Origin: Micrasema longulum
Taxonomy: Eukaryota; Arthropoda; Insecta; Trichoptera; Brachycentridae
Assembly: GCA_022494885.1 (NCBI GenBank)
Contig: JAGVSM010001666.1
Span: 310,001 to 374,000, forward strand
Length of the DNA: 64,000 bases
Direction: 5' to 3'
The position numbers were made by a program, and so were the translations under genes. Each line of letters starts with the position of its first letter. Within the stretch, counting starts at the first letter, position 1. The notes under the pieces are model-generated. The model did no database searches and had not been told where the DNA came from. It saw nothing but the letters and a program-made list of their open reading frames with translations. Below are positions 23,391-35,424 of this stretch, piece by piece.

Positions 23391-23912
23391 CTGAAATACA
23401 GAATTAAAAATAAGCATCTTAGCCCGTGGTCACTATAGCTGCCCAAATTTTAATTCCATGTTCAAACTAAAACGAGATGCTTGATTTCGAGCTCAGGATG
23501 AAAGCACCCACCCTTTTCCTAAACAGTTTACAAAGACTTGTGTCTTTCTTAAGTTTTGGTTATCGACTGTCCTTACAAGTTCTATCGAATCTTCATTTTG
23601 CGAGTTTTACAGGGGAGGAAAAACAAAGCCATGTATTTTCTAAGCAGCTAACAGATACTGTAGAATTGACAAACGTGTGTCTATTGAAATACCATAGATA
23701 CTTGATAAAAATAAATTGAGGGAGAAATAATGAGTTTAAAGCATAAAAAAGCTTTAAATGCGACTACCTCAGAACTTGTTTTAATGACTTAATGCATTCT
23801 GTAAGTAAAACCTTGATATATTTTTCATAGGCACGGCAAGGAACATGGGAGGATTGACATGGCTTAACTCAAAAATACTTTTAGAATCTTAATTGCGATC
23901 TTAATCTTAAGA

Positions 23913-23946
23913 CAAATTGCGATCTTAATCTTAAGATCGCAATTTG
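23913..23946 (+). repeat. Perfect 16-base palindrome
   Basis: caaattgcgatcttaa and its exact inverse flank tc. A partial direct copy of the left arm precedes it at 23891-23911. Confidence 0.9.
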
Positions 23947-23980
23947 TTGCAACAGAAAGGGAAAAGTTTTTTCAAAGGGG

Positions 23981-24042
23981 AATATGAAAGTCTAGGCATT
24001 TACAGGGCTTATGGCCTGCCATTGGCTTGTTTGAGTGACCAG
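23981..24042 (+). repeat. Dispersed repeat X fragment
   Basis: Short piece with gaaagtctaggcatttacag and ggcttatggcctgccattgg. Confidence 0.6.
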
Positions 24043-24414
24043 ATAAAGTTTTGGATATCGACTGTTCCTACGAATACTTTCTTCATTTTGCGAGTTTTAC
24101 AGGGGAGCAAAAACGAAGCCTAATATTTTTTAAGCCGCTATCAGATACAGTAGAATTGACAAACATGTGTCTATTGAAATACCATAAATACTTAATACAA
24201 TTCTACAGTATCTGATAGCTTAAAAAAATATCAAGTATTGTTTTTGCCGGAAACTTTGTTTTTTAGAGGAATGTGAAACTTAAAACAAAAAAAATGTAGG
24301 GACCGTCAATACAAACCTACCAATTTTTTCAATCTGATTAAATGACACATTTATATTTTTTTTCAACCAAACCGCGAAAATAACGAAACAAAGAAACTTA
24401 CGAAAGTTTTTTTT

Positions 24415-24495
24415 TTTAATAATTAAAATAGGTGAAAGGTCTTATTCTTATTTTATTTATAGTTTTTACCAGTCACCGGGTTTCGTCGTCACCCC
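24415..24495 (-). mobile_element. Penelope-like 3' end with partial hammerhead-like motif
   Basis: The reverse strand reads ggtgacgacgaaacccggtg, actggtaaaaactataaata. This is the same 3' half as the motif at 48494-48538 (gacgaaacccggtcactggt) and shares its downstream context. Confidence 0.6.
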
Positions 24496-24499
24496 CTTT

Positions 24500-24930
24500 A
24501 CGACCATCAAATGGCTCCTCCGAGACTGGAATCGTGAAGAAGTTTCCTCAAAGGAACAACTGACTTAGAGACCCCTGCAGAAAAACGCAAAGAAGATCTG
24601 TGGAGAGAAGAACTCGGCGATAGCTTCTCGATACGCCATCCGAAAGCACAAACTCCGCCCACAGTTTGGACTTTCCTACGTAGACTGTTCTCAATAGGTG
24701 CAAATACAATCAACGGAGGTGGGGTTTTCTGGAGGGAGATGACGTGAACTGCGATTGTAAAGAGAGGTGCAGGACGATCATCATCTGCTGTGGTGTCCAC
24801 AAATGCAGTTAACTTGTGATTTGATTATGATTTGAGGATGGCCACAGACAAGGCGATATCTGTCGCTGCACACTGGAGTGACAGGGTCTGAAGTCTGGAC
24901 CCGATAAGTAAGTAAGTAAGTCTTGACCGA
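24500..24930 (+). mobile_element. Unidentified repeat ending in (TAAG)n
   Basis: Moderately GC-rich non-coding-looking sequence that stops in ataagtaagtaagtaagt at about 24903-24922, a tail style of non-LTR elements. A second (TAAG)n end is at 54715-54728. No protein motif was recognised. Confidence 0.4.
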
Positions 24931-25287
24931 GATCGTCAGGCTGGTGGGAGAATAAACAAATTTCTGTGTTTTATTATATATAAACTATAAGCGTATTTTA
25001 ATTATTATTGTTATAATGTAGTTCCTCCAAGAAATGTCAGCAGAAAAACTCAATCTTACAAAATAAGACTAAATATGTAGAAATTAAAAAATTGTAAGGA
25101 AATTTATCAATTAAGTATCCATTAAAAATAATTGTTGCATGTAAACGTTAAAACACAGACTTTTTGATACACAAAAAAACATTTTCCAAACTTTTTAAAA
25201 TAAGCATTTCAGTCGAATGCAAACCCTGGAAATTCTATGAAAAGCACATATATGCTTCTTATTTTTTTTTCCACTCAACATATTGAA

Positions 25288-25695
25288 GATATTAATAATA
25301 ATAATATTCAATTGATTTATATAGCGCCATTTTTATGAAAAATCACTTCAAGACGCGGTACAATTGTATACTTAAACCAACATTCTGACTAAACTAATGT
25401 GACATATTATATTTTCTGATTTAAAATTAAGGGTATGATAATCTAAAGAAGTGAGATTTTGGTTGGATTCTTAACTGACTGGGACTGTCGACGATTCGTA
25501 AGTTTGAAGGCAATTGGTTCGAGGAAGAGAAGCCGGCAACGGCAAAAGCACGATCTCCAAATCAAGTGTTTGGGGAGCGCCGGATTTCGACAAGTTTTCC
25601 TCTGCCTGAATCAAATGCTGATCATCTAATAGTAGATTTTCTTTGACATGTATTTTCCCTAACACAAAGGTCCGATAGGTATCTTGGAGCCATTT
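25288..25695 (-). mobile_element. L2/CR1-like LINE 3' end
   Basis: The reverse strand frame ends FGDRAFAVAGFSSSNQLPSN, LRIVDSPSQLRIQPKSHFF, then a stop: the classic F.ERAF.VAGP..WN.LP...R......K.HLF C-terminus of this LINE group, somewhat eroded. Its 3' region carries tggcgctatataaat and an AT-rich (TTA)n tail. Confidence 0.75.
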
Positions 25696-25699
25696 CATG

Positions 25700-26490
25700 A
25701 AGGGATTTGAGTTTTAATCGATGTTATTATTTATAAAGCCCGAGGAAAATTTTGCAAAAAACCGCACGTAAATATGTCAAGCCATTTTCGAGATTTTGCA
25801 AGACTAATAACAGCGATTCATTTTTATATACATATATTAATTGTGAGGATACTAGTGTGTGTGTGTGTAAGGGTGAGTATATGTAAGTTTTTTTTGCATG
25901 TTTGTTAATTTATTGCATTTATCGTTCGAATTATACTCATGAGCTAAACGTATATGTTACATAAATGAAAAATGACTACATTTTTCATAAATGTATTTTT
26001 GCAACAGCGTAGTCTAAGATAGTAGCGCCTTTCAGTGCCTTTTTTTCAGTAAAATATTATTTTCAGTTTTCAAAATTTCAGTCACGTATCTTTTTGTACG
26101 GTAGCCAACAATGGCGTTACTAAATTGAGAAGACTTTCTTATCATATTGTCAGATGCTTTTTACAAAATATGCTGAAAATACATTTTCGTTAACACGATT
26201 TCTCAATAACAGAGAAGAATACTAATATACAACGGATTCTAATTTCAAAATTATAAATGCTAAAAGCGCACTGCAAAAAAGTATTTGTAAGGCAACCTTC
26301 GACCAACACCACTGTAGTTATAAAAAGCAAAAATAAAATGAAAGGTCTTTTTAGACAAGCAACATTTTTTTTTCCAGTAAAATAAAATCTCTTACAGGGT
26401 AGCAATAACAAACGCTATCTTCATCGGCAATATTGAGACTCGAGACCAAACTCTTTTTCAACCTTTTGGCTTTTATCCATCTCAATATGA
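25700..26490. other. Non-genic AT-rich stretch
   Basis: A short (GT)n run near 25855-25870 only. No gene or repeat recognised. Confidence 0.4.
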
Positions 26491-26499
26491 GTGCCATAT

Positions 26500-27320
26500 T
26501 TTGCATATTGACTACACACATTTTGCCTCAATTCGTATTATATTCCAATGTCAAATACAATCAATAAAAAGGGTACAATATATATTTTTGAAATATGTTA
26601 AATTCAAAATGAATTCACCAAGAGATATTTTGAGTTGTAATCAATTGCTCTCTTTACGTAATTTATTAAAACTGAGCGATAGGAGAAAGCTGTTTGTTCT
26701 AATCAATTTATACAAAATCCTAAATAATATTTTAGATTATCCCTCGTTGTTACAAATGATAAATCTTTATCTCCCAACCAGAAACACAAGAAACCATCAA
26801 ATGTTTTATTATACTACCAGTCGGACAGTGTCCAGATTCTACTCTCCTCTAAACCGAACGCAAAACCTCGGTAATGAATTTGCAGAACGTTTTGATATCT
26901 GGAACATGTCGCTTCCCAAGTACAAGGAGACGATAGTTGCAATATTTCTGGATAATATTTTATATCTTGTACACCCTTATTTTGATATGTTAGATATACG
27001 TGCGTGTATGTATGTGCGCAATTTTTTGTACAATTCCATCGTCTCGTAAAGTAGGTCGGTAAGGTAAGTCATTGTTGTGTTTTTAAGTCCATTGTTTAGT
27101 ACTTTTGACTGTCTAACGTTTGTCTTTGCTTTTTTAATGCGGTGGTATTGTTGTCTGGTTCTTTATTTGTGTATGTCAGCATTTTTTGTTAATGATATGT
27201 TATTCACTGCAATTTTGTGTACAATTCCATCGTCTCAGTTTTTGTCAAGTATTTTGCGTCAAACTGGTGTATTTTTTTGTATATTTCAGTCGTAGGGGTT
27301 AGGTAGGGTAAGTTGTCTCA
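26500..27320 (+). mobile_element. LINE C-terminal relic with 3' region
   Basis: A 182-codon open frame (26501-27049) reads LVLINLYKILNNILDYPS-like sequence (LINLYKILNNILDYPSLLQM), then INLYLPTRNTRNHQMFYYTT and FDIWNMSLPKYK, the end of a Jockey/CR1-like reverse transcriptase. The following DNA holds a partial repeat (tgtacaattccatcgtctc at about 27026 and 27218). Confidence 0.7.
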
Positions 27321-27539
27321 TTGTTTCATTATTTTACTTTGTTGTTTTTGTATCCATCTTATTTATTTATTTATTTTTACAAAAACAAACAGTCAACAAT
27401 GATTAAATAAAATTATAAAAATAAGATTTAAAGACAGACCAGCGAAGTTTATAAACAAAAATAATACACATCAAATTGTGGTACAGCAAAAGGGTGTGTT
27501 TGTGCGTATTTCTGTGGGAGTAAATGTTTAGGTGTGTGT

Positions 27540-28165
27540 AGGCGTGAGAATCATTAAATGGTAAATAGGAGCGTGTTGCAGTCAGAAAGAATGAATCTTA
27601 ATTTATTTTTTAAATAAATTAAAGGGCATGTTAAATATATCAAAAGATGAAAAAAAAGAATTACAGATTGAGCAAAAATGACAAAGGAAAGAGTGTTATG
27701 CATAGTTAGTGCTACAGACTGGCAGATAAGATACATTGAGAACATACAAATTAATTTTGGAGAGTAGGTTAAAAGGGTCTATTTTATTATTTAATAATTT
27801 ATATAAATAGCGTAATTCAGATATTGTGCGTCTATTTTAAAGGGTAAAAAATCCACTTTGGTTTTACGATTGGCTGTAAGTGCAAAGCGTTTTATTGTTT
27901 TTATAATAAACGTGTTTTAAATTTTTTTGTTGAACGTTTTCAATCAGTTCTATTTGTCTTGTTAGCGGTTCCCCAGAAGGCGATCATGTAGCTTAATTTG
28001 CTATATAGATAAGTTTTGTTCATCATGAATTTTTCTTTTTTTGGTATGAGGTATTTAATTTTGTATAAAAGGTTATGTAATGAATGCCATTACTTTGGTA
28101 AGTATCTCTATGTGTTTGGTCCATTTTAGTTGTTTGTCCATGGCGAGTCCTAGATTTGTCAAGTG
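27540..28165 (-). mobile_element. LINE reverse transcriptase relic, same group as 26500
   Basis: The reverse strand reads LTNLGLAMDKQLKWTKHIEI near 28160-28090, then RYLYKLLNNKIDPFNLLSKI near 27800 and FDIFNMPFNLFKK near 27630, the last matching FDIWNMSLPKYK of the + strand copy. Many frameshifts. Confidence 0.7.
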
Positions 28166-28599
28166 TTCTAGTTCTTTCAGAGTTTCGTTGTTTTTTTTTA
28201 TGTTAATGTTATGGTTCTTTCATTTATGTTTCAAAGATTTTGTTGTTTTTAATAGTTTTGTACGTCTTTGTTGATTAAGAGTCTTATGTAAGACGTTAAA
28301 CGGTAAAACAGTTAGGAGATTGATTTCTTTCACATCAGTGAAACCATGTTTAACAAGCAAATACTCTTGCCATCAAAGACTATTACACATAATAATGTCG
28401 AACAATTGTTTAAGGGTTCCTAGTTTGTTATTTTATCCCTCAGAGTAATAATGCGCCAAGCTATAGAGGAGCCCGAACGGAGGAAAACCATTCTATAACT
28501 TTTTTCATTTTTAAATTATTTATTGACAATTCTTGATGGAATTCCACTGCAATGATGTAATTTCACTGCAATAAGTTATTAATTTAAAAATACTTGGCA

Positions 28600-29330
28600 C
28601 ACTTTCATTTATTTATTTGACCAATTAGCGCTTTCACGCTCTGATGGGCATCTTTAGACTGGTGAATATTATACAATGTAAGGATAATTTATATAAAATT
28701 AAATATTTTCTTAAGTGTAGTTACATTTAAAAATAAGTTAAAAAAGATACAATACGCAATATTTCAATGGAACAGAGTGAGAAAAAATACGATAAGATTA
28801 TATTCTATATAAAGCATTTATTGTTTTATTACAATGTACAGGGTCCAACTAAGGGGGCTAATAAGGGTGAGTTTTTGAATTGTATCTGCTGATTTACTAA
28901 AATTCTATCGCTATTATTTTTTACCCAATTTATTTTTTAAATTTTTGATCTATCTTACTTTTGACCTTTATGTCCAACATGTAAATTTTTAATGATTTTA
29001 ATTTATTTAATTGTGATGCATAGTTTGATATATCGTTATTTAATCAATGTGAAGCTAAATGCTATTTCAGTCTATATTTAATTGCTCTCCCGCTTTGTCC
29101 TATATATGAACCAGGACAATTACATGTTAATTTATATATTCTGTTTTTTTTTTATAATTTGTCGACCCGATCTTTACTATTAATTAATGTTTGGCCCAAA
29201 TATTTTTTAATATAAAACGAAACTAAAAGATTATATTTTTGGAAAACTTGTTTTATTTTATTGCTAGTGTTTCCAATATAATTTAATTTTATCCACTTTT
29301 TATTCTATATGACTATTGGGAACTTAGTTA
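28600..29330 (-). mobile_element. Penelope-like element relic with GIY-YIG endonuclease
   Basis: The reverse strand reads YIKKYLGQTLINSKDRV, KNRIYKLTCNCPGSYIGQSG and RAIKYRLK.HLASH, i.e. the I-Y-K-L-x-C...Y-I-G-Q-(S/T)-G-R core of the PLE endonuclease. The putative terminal repeat follows at 28600-28670, where a degraded hammerhead-like motif (ctaaaga ... gaaagc ... ggtc) is seen. Confidence 0.75.
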
Positions 29331-29389
29331 GCTACAGTTTGCAGCAAAACAATGACCGTACTCAGGTCGAGAATTACCAAATGGATATT

Positions 29390-29700
29390 AATTTACATTG
29401 TAAACTTATGTTGCATTGATTGAGACATAAATCCCAACTCCGTAGAACCAAAGTCCTGTGTTGAGTTTGTTTGTTTGTCCGTCACATCTCCGAAACGGCG
29501 AGTCGTAGCCGTCTGAAATTTGGACACGTAATTTTAGATGCGATTTTAAGGTTAACTTTGCTATTTTTGAGTAAAATTTTAATCGACCTCTACTCGATAA
29601 AGACTCAAACTTTATATAGATGCTTAGTGCGGCCCCGACATATTGCCCGTAATCAACTATTATTATCAACAGTAAACATACTTTATTTCACAAATGTATC
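29390..29700 (+). repeat. Possible dispersed repeat
   Basis: Contains gtttgtttgtccgtcacatc followed by tccgaaacggcgag, a style of sequence common in insect repeats. Frames on both strands are open for about 80 codons but show no known motif. Family not identified. Confidence 0.35.
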
Positions 29701-29709
29701 CCCTTAATT

Positions 29710-30460
29710 AAGAAAAAATGGTATCTGAAGTAAATATGTTGATATATATGGTAATTTTGTAAGCAACATAATACACGTGTCGGGACATTTAATGCCAAAA
29801 ATCAGTGTAAATCATAAGAAAATATTTTAAATCTGTGAAAACTAACTCTAAAAACTGTTGTAACCAAATATACTGCAATTCACCATTGTCGATTTTTATA
29901 TATTATAACGTATTATTATTTATTATATCCAAGCTATTTACAAACAAAGCCAAGCACAGCGATAAAAGCATCCAATAGAATCGTTATGCGTATGTTTTCA
30001 AAAAAAACAAAATGGCCGCCAATTTGTTGCTAACCAACATCGCTTGCGTTCTATGAAACATAGTGATAGAGTTTTCTCCCAATATAACGCCTTGAATATT
30101 TCGTTATTTGTGATGTTATTTTGGTAAAATAAAATAATTGGAATTTGAATTTGAAAACTAGATTTTGAATTATATAGGTAAATTTGAACGTATTAAATAA
30201 TTTTATGGCATTGCACCGGGTGACATAAATGCATTGGCTTGGCACTTAAGAACAGTTAAGTGTTCAATATCCGGGATTTGAGTGTATATGGGATAGTATA
30301 ATGGCAAGTGTAGTGGTTGTGAGATATTTCTGTGATTTAAAACGACTATAATTTAGCAAAATGAAGCCAATAGAGACTCGTTTAAATAAATGTATTGCCT
30401 GCCTCGTGGTGATTATACCGATAAAAAATATGTTTATTTGAATTAAAAACTTGGTAGACA
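29710..30460. other. Non-genic AT-rich stretch
   Basis: No supported feature. Confidence 0.4.
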
Positions 30461-30464
30461 TAAA

Positions 30465-30530
30465 CAACTTTTTTTTTTAGCAAAAAGAAATATTTGCGTT
30501 CTTATGATTTACCCAAATATTTAAGGGTCT
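30465..30530 (-). repeat. SINE3 3' tail fragment
   Basis: Shares agaaatatttgcgttcttat and gatttacccaaatattta with 31420-31465 but lacks the tRNA-like head. Confidence 0.6.
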
Positions 30531-30539
30531 GATATCAGA

Positions 30540-30890
30540 AACATCTTTTTGGGATTAAGATGTTGTTGAGGATTGGAGCTCCTACTCCAGTTGGAGATTG
30601 ACAGAAAACACGATGTTAGTATTCCGATGTGTAATTATTTCATGGCGAATAAATATACGAAACTTTGTTGTGAAGCGCTAGAGTAACGGAAATGAAGAGT
30701 TAAACAGGCTTCACTTGAACTACATGCTGAAACTGAGTGACTGCGTTGAGCTGATTGTGCTGACTCTTCAGGCTGACTCGTTTGGGCTGACTGAGCGTTA
30801 TCGCACCCTGTGATCTCTTTGTAGGGCACGTTCCTTTTGTATTTTTTTATTGATTAATTTCATAAAAGGTACATGTTTTTTTAAAAATTC
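30540..30890. other. Unidentified segment with repeated TGACT units
   Basis: Includes a hairpin-prone ggagctcctactccagttgg and, at about 30728-30795, several gctgactc / gctgactg units 10-20 bases apart. Reverse-strand frame SAQ/SQ-rich, not recognised. It may be an LTR fragment; no ends were found. Confidence 0.35.
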
Positions 30891-31395
30891 TATAAATATC
30901 TACTTTTACACATCTAGTAAATGTTATCACTGTAACTCTCCAAAAAAGATACAAACTCTTGTGCTTGGAGAGTGACTTACACTGTTGTAGTTGTTTAATT
31001 ATAAGAGTTTATATAATTTTGAATATACAAGTGAAATATGAGAAAAAAATGAAAACATAGAATATATTAAGAAAAAAACATAAAATTATAATACCATTAT
31101 ACTAATAAACATTTAATTCAGTTTTTACACGTGTTCAAAAAATTTCTTTGAATTAACTTTAAATTTAATCAAATATTTATTATTTTCAATTGTTTATTGT
31201 TCATTGGAGAGATGGTTATAATTTTTTACACCTTTGAAGACAAAGCTATTTTGACCATGACTTGTGTGGAATTTAGGAATTTAAATATTATTTTGGTTTC
31301 TGAGTGACTTATTCATCTCAAATTCTTTTATTTTTTCTTCTTTATTAATTTGTAAAATGGAATTTATTTTATAAAGAGTGTCTACTGTATGAACC
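30890..31395 (-). mobile_element. CR1/Jockey-like LINE 3' end with hairpin
   Basis: Reverse complement of the 3' half of the element at 53760-54550: the shared hairpin block (ctctccaa ... cttggagagtgac), then acaactacaacag, and coding remnants equivalent to [12 protein letters not shown] and FYKINSILQI near 31240-31390. Confidence 0.75.
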
Positions 31396-31600
31396 TTTTT
31401 TTTTTTTTTTTTTTAATAAAAAGAAATATTTGCGTTCTTATAATTTACCCAAATATTTAATTTTGAGGGCCATTCTCAACGAGTTCTAAATAACTCACTA
31501 TTAGAAAATGGAATCAAGTTGGGGTAGAGTGGGATTCGAACCACGGACCTTTGGTCTGTGAGTCCGAGACACTAGCCACGGGACCACAACCCGACTATGT
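31395..31600 (-). repeat. tRNA-derived SINE, family SINE3
   Basis: The reverse strand has the head tggtcccgtggctagtgtct, a B box ggttcgaatcccac, the body tctaccccaacttgattcca and a long T run (A tail) at 31398-31420. Best-preserved copy of the family. Confidence 0.82.
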
Positions 31601-31609
31601 TATAAAGAC

Positions 31610-32445
31610 TTTCCGTATTGAATGTTGAGGGTTTCTTTTAAATTACATTAATAATTAATCTTTGTACTATTTTAAGAGGGTTTAATATATTGACATATGC
31701 ACCACCTCATCCTACAATACCTTTGTTCTTAATGTCTCCATGGCGTGATTGTACTGCAAGAAGTTGTTTTTATGTAGATGAATTTTTGTGCAATACTCTT
31801 AGTCTTGCAGAATATCATTTATTGATTTCTAAATAAAATTATTAGGCACATAAAATTCCATCAAAATCAAATCCAGAAACACGCAAAAATGCCTCTTCTG
31901 TCATGCTCGGTGCGCCTGTTACATACATTTAAATTATCTGATTTATCCGTAATACCACGCAAAATAAGCCACGAGTTTATTGTAATATTGTCTAAAAAGC
32001 TGTTTTCGAAAAAATTATGTAAATAAAACAACGCGGTGATGATAATAATTTTTAAAAAAGAAAACCCATGCAATAAACAATATTATTTCTAAATCCGTAC
32101 AGCAGGGTAGGTAGTTAATACTAGGAGCATCGACATTGAATATTATAACCCTCATTTATTAAAAATGTAATTGATTATAATTTTCAAGTATCTGCCCTTG
32201 TTGTAAATATTCACAAACTGGCAGAGTCCGATAATCAATAGAATTTAAAACTCGCCTCGTTTGTTCTAGGTAGGTACTACCTAACCCAGAAAACTTCAAC
32301 CTACCATAGTGTTTGGATACATTTCTGTTCATTTGAACAAACCACGAGACTTTTGATTTTTAAACTACTCCCAAATTAGTAGCTTTAAGTTTTGGCAATT
32401 GTACTCGGTAAACGTTGCTTAGTATGCAACTGACGGTTTAAATTC
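31610..32445. other. Non-genic stretch
   Basis: No supported feature before the possible THAP-like exon at 32450. Confidence 0.4.
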
Positions 32446-32449
32446 AATT

Positions 32450-32545
32450 ATGCCGCGTTGTGTCGTTTGCAAGTGTCAAAATACTGCTGGAATTAAAAGG
32501 GAGTACGGTGAGATCACATTTCATGTGCAAGAAGCGAATTTACAA
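32450..32545 (+). CDS. Possible first exon of a THAP-domain protein
   Basis: An ATG opens 32 codons ending at a possible donor (CAA|gtaata). The peptide starts MPRCVVCKCQN and contains ITFH, resembling the start of a THAP zinc-finger (Met, a few residues, C-x2-C, then F-H). THAP domains occur in P-element-type transposases and in host DNA-binding proteins. No downstream exon with the remaining Cys/His and AVPTIF-like motif was found. Without splicing the frame stops five codons later. It could equally be a transposon relic or chance. Confidence 0.3.
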
Positions 32546-32549
32546 GTAA

Positions 32550-33210
32550 TATTATAAAATAATTCGATTATTTTACCATATGTCAGATTATTAAATAAAA
32601 GTACGTGGACATTTTGTTAGTATTGCTAGGGTAGTCGAATTTTTTACCCAGCTTTCTATTAATTAGTCTTATTTTGATATGAAACGGAATTAATTTACTT
32701 AATTACTAATTGATTATTTGACGATTTTTTTACGTTTGCCTAATAAAAGTATCTGTTTTTTTTTTCAAAGTCCAGCCAGTCCAATGAAATATTTTTTCTA
32801 GTAAAATAAAACATGACATAAAAAATTATCTTATATTTGTGTATATTGTTCACAGTCTGGCAACATTACGGGGCCACTTCACGCATGCGCGCAGGCGGGA
32901 CGTCGGGTAAAGGGGGGACTTTTGGATATAGTACGATGTATACAAACTTGGTTCTACGCGCCTTCTGGTATATTATAATTCTATGGTATTTTTATTACGT
33001 TTGCCTCTGGGCGGATAAATAATGTAGTTCTGTAGGAGAAATAAAAAGGAAATTCTAGTCGAGTACCTTTGACGCGATGGTTACTTTCAGGAAAAAATTC
33101 TGAAAGGGGAAATCGAGTAGAATAAAATCCGTCACGTAGTGTAAAACCTAACTGTCAGATTCCAGTTTCAGTGATACAAAACAGCGTTTATTTGGTATTT
33201 TTAAACACAT
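32550..33210. other. Unassigned stretch with a GC-richer patch
   Basis: A GC-richer patch at 32870-32920 (cacgcatgcgcgcaggcggg) interrupts AT-rich DNA. No gene, terminal repeat or promoter could be supported. Confidence 0.35.
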
Positions 33211-33214
33211 TGCA

Positions 33215-34095
33215 ATTAAGAGATATTGCAAATAAGCGTGGAGTGAGACAAGGCTGCATATTTTTGCCTTTACTTTTAAATTTATACTTTGACAATATAT
33301 TTAAGGAATGCTCTCTCTGATGTCAGAAAAGGAATGAGAAATAACGGTGAAATTATCAATAACATCAGATATGCTGACGATACTGTTATCCTGGCTGACA
33401 ACGCATGTGTCTTTCAGAAACTCTGTAGTAAAATTGACGAAGCTGATAGAGTGATGGGTTTGAACATCAATGTAGCTAAAATAAAAACCATGGTGTTTAG
33501 CCGAAACCCTCACAATAATACTGTATTGCGACTAAATTGTCAAACAATCAAGAGAATGACTAACTTTTAATACCCTGGCAGTCAAATCACTTCTGATCTG
33601 GATCCAGATGGGGAAATAAGATGCAGAATAGAGATAGAACGATCAGCATTTAATGGCAGGAAATCATTATTCTGCAGTGATAGTCTTAATTTAAAACTGA
33701 GACAGAGGATGGTCAAGTGCTATGCGTGGTCAATACTGCTCTACGGATTTGAAACATGGATTCTCAAGGTAAACTCCACGAATCGATTAAAGGTTTTTGA
33801 AATGTAGTTTTACCGGAGAATGCTGAAAATTTCGTTGACAGATTAAGCGCAATATGGAGGTGCTGAGACGAGCCAATGCCGAAAAAGAACTACTGTCCTC
33901 AATAAAACAGAGAAAACTCGCATATCTGGGCCATATCATGCGCGGAAGCAAATATGCGCTTGTACAGCTAATCATGATGGGGAAGATCGGGGGAAACCGT
34001 GGAGTTGGAAGGCGACAGATGTCCTGGCTCAGAAACACCCGAGACTGGATTGGAGATAAAAAAGCGGTTAACACATTTTTACACATTGAAGTCTT
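33215..34095 (+). mobile_element. RTE-like LINE relic, family B, with catalytic YADD box
   Basis: Reads KRGVRQGCIFLPLLLNLYFD near 33233, then after a frameshift NNIRYADDTVILADN (the polymerase active site), NVAKIKTMVFSRNP, LRQRMVKCYAWSILLYGFET, RRMLKIS and YLGHIMRGSKYALVQLIM, ending about 34095. At least two stops and two frameshifts. Confidence 0.85.
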
Positions 34096-34552
34096 GGTTT
34101 TATTTACTGAACTGTGATAACAGTGCGATATTTTACTGTTCCTGGATTAGACTTGAGGTGTAAGAATGATCACTTTATCTTCCAGTAACTGGTGATCGAC
34201 ATACGTTGCATTTGCATTCACTACGAACGCAGGGACATATCACCACCAGTAGCTCAATTGCAGTGACCGCACTTGTCGGTAATTACCGACACGATAAAAA
34301 ATTCTCATGAAAAAGTGCTGGTTAAGGACTTTAAGAAAAAATAAAGTTTTTTTCAAAAAAACTTTTTAAATTAAAAATTAATCAACCGGGTGACCCCACT
34401 TCTACTCCTCCTCCCGCTTAACTCCCTACCAATTCTTCAATATAAGATTTAATATATTTTTTTGATTAAGCTTAGTGCATGTTTAGACATGGTGGTTTTT
34501 GCATCTCTATAAATCTGCATGCGATTTATGTATTTTTGGAAGTATTTGGAAG

Positions 34553-34580
<28 letters not shown>
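34553..34580 (+). repeat. (AT)n microsatellite
   Basis: An uninterrupted run of alternating ta, just upstream of the PLE-type 3' end. Confidence 0.9.
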
Positions 34581-34584
<4 letters not shown>

Positions 34585-34641
34585 CTACGGTAATGGTGAA
34601 GGTGGAGGTGTATTTTAGTATTTTCATATTGGTACAGTGAG

Positions 34642-34682
34642 TGTTCTGACGAAGAGGCGGGTGCGTCTCGAAACCGGAGGCA
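34642..34682 (+). ncRNA. Hammerhead-ribozyme-like motif (family 2), decayed
   Basis: CTGACGA at 34646-34652 and GAAA at 34670-34673 enclose a hairpin (agaggc...gcgtct). TGTT (34642-34645) can pair with GGCA (34679-34682) through two G-U pairs. The triplet before stem I reads gga instead of GUH, so cleavage is not expected. The downstream aaaagtcgg is shared with 42585. Confidence 0.55.
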
Positions 34683-34734
34683 AAAAAAGTCGGTAAGTGG
34701 TTATATGGTTTTACTCGTATTTACTAACATTAGT

Positions 34735-35385
34735 TAAAAATCATCAAGTTTGATTTCACGTGCATATTTTACGTTTAGATTTCCAGTGGAGGATTTTTAT
34801 TTTTTGCATGCGACCATACTAAATTTCGTAAAATAAATATAAACACGTAAAATTTAACACGACGATTTTCATTTGCTTTTTTCCGTTTTGTAATAACTAC
34901 AATTATAACTATAGATGCTTTCATAATACCAGCCCACGTGTAGATAAGGGTTTGATGATTATTTTTTTTACGGTTGCAGGAAAACAAAGAATTGAGAAAT
35001 ATAACTAATTTGTGATGTGCCAGCGAGCCCATAGCAATAACAAACATGGTGTTTCTCTCGTTGCGTGCCATTTCCACAAATCTTGAGAATTCATTCAGTA
35101 TAATCGTGATCTTCTTGTAATACTGTCTTCTCCAAGACAACGGAAATGGTATGTATTTCGGACTAAACATATTATAGGTGTTTATCTATAACATCACAAA
35201 TGTTTTCAATACAATTGACAAGGCTCACGGCTTCATCGAGTTACGGATACGTTTTTTTTGTAATATATGTATATTTGTATCAATACGTAATTGAATAAAT
35301 AATTGGTTTTTCGAAAACGGTTTGCAGCCTGTTAAAAATTATAAATACATGGAAATCAAGTATTATCAATTAAGTATTTAAAAGG
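34735..35385. other. Non-genic stretch
   Basis: The 131-codon - strand frame at 34775-35170 has no recognisable motif and sits in AT-rich DNA; I do not call it a gene. Confidence 0.4.
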
Positions 35386-35424
35386 AGAAAAAAAAATGTT
35401 CAAAGAAATACGCGTCAAATATAT

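Larger units (their letters stand above)
23520..24250 (+). repeat. Duplicated and inverted segment
   Basis: About 150 bases at 23560-23715 recur at 24055-24200 (shared cttcattttgcgagttttac, gtgtctattgaaataccata), and part of the second copy is repeated inverted at 24200-24250 (acagtatctgatagcttaaa). Confidence 0.7.

Noticed and set aside
23126..23446. Arg-rich 106-codon frame overlapping the Lys-rich exon on the same strand
   Set aside because: It is the shifted frame of the same exon; the phase 0-0 fit between splice sites supports the Lys-rich frame instead.
34775..35170. A 131-codon - strand frame
   Set aside because: No recognisable motif, AT-rich codons and no splice or start context; a chance frame is more likely.
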